In this document: piece after piece, positions 62,224-64,000 of the stretch
How the letters are laid out: each line of letters starts with the position of its first letter
Numbering within the stretch: position 1 is the stretch's first letter
Assembly (NCBI RefSeq): GCF_001956295.1
Contig: NZ_MRTD01000009.1
Span: forward strand, 186,001 to 250,000
Source of the DNA: Paenibacillus sp. FSL A5-0031
GTDB taxonomy: Bacteria; Bacillota; Bacilli; Paenibacillales; Paenibacillaceae
Length of the DNA stretch: 64,000 nt
Direction: 5' to 3'
Notes under the pieces: generated by a model
Database searches by the model: none
What the model saw: only the letters and a program-made list of their open reading frames with translations
What the model was told of the DNA's origin: nothing
Translations under genes and position numbers: made by a program

Positions 62224-63885
62224 ATGAACCGCAGCCGTTTGCGTTATGCGATAGTCCTGTTATGCTCGCTAATCTTTATTATGCTCGCTGCTTGCTCTTC
62301 AGAGGAGGCGGCGAACAATAATAAACCAAGTAGCACAGCTTCTGCAGAAGCGGATGAAGAAGGTGCAAGTGGAGAAGCTTCCACTGCTGCTTATACGGTA
62401 GATGAGCAGCCTGGCGGCGTATACTATGAAATATTTGTCCGTTCCTTCTATGATACGAATGAAGATGGAATCGGCGATCTGAATGGTGTTACGGCTAAGC
62501 TCGATTACTTACAGGAGCTCGGCGTAAGCGGTATTTGGCTTATGCCGATTAACGCATCGCCCAGCTACCATGGTTATGATACGACTGATTATTATGCCAT
62601 TAATCCAGATTACGGTACGCTGGATGATTTGAAGCAACTGCTGGATGAAGCGCATAAGCGCGATATTAAAGTTATTATGGATCTTGTCGTTAATCATTCG
62701 AGCAAGGAACATCCTTGGTTCAAAGAAGCATTAAAGGATGAGAACAGTCCTTACCGCAGCTGGTACACATTTGCTAAACAAGGTGAGAAGGTTAGAGCAG
62801 ATGGGGCAGTTGGCGGTGATCCATGGCATAGCTATGGCAGTCTCAAGTATTTAGGTGTCTTCTGGGAAGGCATGCCCGATCTGAACTTTGACGAGCCGAA
62901 GGTTCGCGAGGAATTGATTAAGATCGGACAATACTGGCTGGAGCAGGGGCTGGACGGCTTCCGCCTTGATGCGGCAAAGCATATTTACGGCGACTTCGCG
63001 TCTACGGCCAGCACGCCTGAGATTCAAGCGAAAAATAAAGCTTGGTGGCAAGAGTTCCGAGCTGGCATGAACAAAGTGAAGCCAGATGCTTATCTGATCG
63101 GAGAGGTTTGGGATTCACTAACGGTTATTGCGCCTTACTTTGACCAAGCGCTGAACTCCGCATTCCACTTTGATCTAGCTGGTCGGCTGCTGAGTGCAGC
63201 CGGTACGGAGAAGGATGCAGACTTAGCTTATTCTCTAGGACGTGCATACGGTGTTTACGAGAAATCATCTGGTGGTACATTTGTTGATGCGCCGTTCCTA
63301 AGCAATCATGATCAGAATCGTGTCATGACGGTTTTAAACGGCAATATCAATCATGCCAAGATGGCTGCTGCAATGCTGCTTACTTTGCCAGGCACTCCGT
63401 ACCTTTATTATGGTGAGGAGCTGGGCATGAAAGGGGCTAAGCCGGATGAATACATTCGTGAGCCAATGCCTTGGTATAGCGCAGCAAGTGGAGGAGAAGG
63501 CCAAACCACTTGGGAGAGATCGCGATTCAATGGGAATGTCGAGACGGTATCTGTTGAGGCACAGACAGCAGATAAGAATTCGCTGTTAAACCATTATCGC
63601 GAGCTCATTAAATGGCGGAACGAGGAGCCCGCTTTGCGCAATGGCGGAATAGCCGAGTTTAAGCTGGAGCCTGCCAATCAGAAGCTAAGTGTATATGTTC
63701 GCGTCATTGCTAGCGAGAGAGTGCTCGTTGTGCACAATCTATCGGGCGAGGATCAGATGACTGATCTTCAGCCATCCAAAACTTTTGGATCATTCGAGGG
63801 GATCATTCACTCAAGCAATGATGGGGCTAAGTTGGATAATGGGAAATTGACCATTCCGGCTTATACCACAGTCATATTAAAATAA
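62224..63885 (+). CDS. Lipoprotein GH13 alpha-amylase
   Basis: A 553-residue surface-anchored amylase. The lipobox is LAAC with C24, followed by an acidic, Ser/Ala-rich tether (to about 60). The GH13 barrel has the calcium-site loop DTNEDGIGDLNG, then D249 (DGFRLDAAKH), E294 (IGEVWD) and D363 (LSNHDQ). It lies four bases after mdxG, so it is part of the maltodextrin operon. It would trim maltodextrins next to the transporter before import. A strong terminator closes the operon. Confidence 0.93.
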   Translation: MNRSRLRYAIVLLCSLIFIMLAACSSEEAANNNKPSSTASAEADEEGASGEASTAAYTVDEQPGGVYYEIFVRSFYDTNEDGIGDLNGVTAKLDYLQELGVSGIWLMPINASPSYHGYDTTDYYAINPDYGTLDDLKQLLDEAHKRDIKVIMDLVVNHSSKEHPWFKEALKDENSPYRSWYTFAKQGEKVRADGAVGGDPWHSYGSLKYLGVFWEGMPDLNFDEPKVREELIKIGQYWLEQGLDGFRLDAAKHIYGDFASTASTPEIQAKNKAWWQEFRAGMNKVKPDAYLIGEVWDSLTVIAPYFDQALNSAFHFDLAGRLLSAAGTEKDADLAYSLGRAYGVYEKSSGGTFVDAPFLSNHDQNRVMTVLNGNINHAKMAAAMLLTLPGTPYLYYGEELGMKGAKPDEYIREPMPWYSAASGGEGQTTWERSRFNGNVETVSVEAQTADKNSLLNHYRELIKWRNEEPALRNGGIAEFKLEPANQKLSVYVRVIASERVLVVHNLSGEDQMTDLQPSKTFGSFEGIIHSSNDGAKLDNGKLTIPAYTTVILK

Positions 63886-63892
63886 TACGGTA

Positions 63893-63932
63893 AGAGGGAG
63901 CTGCACCGCCGGTGCTGCTCCCTCTTTTTTTT
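63893..63932 (+). terminator. Terminator of the maltodextrin operon
   Basis: AGAGGGAGC plus GCACC pairs with GGTGC plus GCTCCCTCT, followed by a run of eight T. Confidence 0.93.
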
Positions 63933-64000
63933 GTGCGTTCCAATGCGATTCCAGCCCATTTGTATTCAAATTTTGTAAAAAAATTAAGGAAATTACTAGT

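Overview
The window looks like chromosome of a Paenibacillus-type member of the Bacillales (Gram-positive, endospore-forming lineage, moderate GC). The grounds are three proteins with SLH (S-layer homology) motifs, a copper-amine-oxidase-type stalk domain protein, strong AGGAGG-type ribosome binding sites, CcpA-like cre sites, a PerR box, a T-box leader and a BceR-like regulator. I see no tRNA, rRNA, CRISPR array, transposase, integrase or phage gene. Gene order looks like ordinary chromosome.

Layout. 1-494 is the truncated start of a BceR-like response regulator. 957-8522 is a very large cell-wall amylopullulanase. 8760-14803 holds small regulatory and transport units: a MerR regulator with a coupled unknown gene, an acyl-CoA synthetase, a cupin regulator divergent from a LysE exporter, an EamA transporter and an exonuclease. 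14898-19976 is a DUF1648 protein and a phosphate uptake operon that begins with a stalk/beta-propeller protein and lacks pstB. 20334-23521 is a sugar isomerase/oxidoreductase/MFS operon. 23594-24733 has a small SLH protein and a 71-residue protein that is about half methionine. 26284-27751 is a T-box leader with an apparent alanine specifier in front of a PLP aminotransferase. 27796-32754 has a two-component pair, a DUF418 protein and an AlkZ-like protein. 32878-36951 is a double nucleotidase with SLH motifs between its two enzyme halves. 37193-44966 is metabolic (KDPG aldolase, GH43, orphan kinase, fumarase, ABC-F ATPase, FAH family). 45103-50639 is a regulator/kinase/ABC/FtsX module. 50733-51179 is a Dps protein behind a PerR-like box.

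The theme tying the two ends together is starch and maltodextrin use. A wall-anchored pullulanase/amylase (957-8522), a secreted CGTase-like amylase (52760-55051) and a lipoprotein amylase (62224-63885) would break starch outside the cell. A maltodextrin ABC transporter (58628-62219) would import the fragments, and a cytoplasmic GH15 glucoamylase (55156-57099) would release glucose. A LacI-family regulator (57104-58132) is encoded beside the transporter, and near-identical TGCAAACG-type operators lie in front of both the transporter operon and the amylopullulanase 57 kb away. A second LacI regulator (51594-52613) precedes the CGTase-like gene and has its own pair of operators.

I did not find a clear new defence or mobile system. 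The observations most worth following are the extreme methionine-rich protein, the alanine T-box on an aminotransferase, the SLH-embedded nucleotidase, and the phosphate operon led by a beta-propeller. All family assignments are from reading motifs, without any database search.
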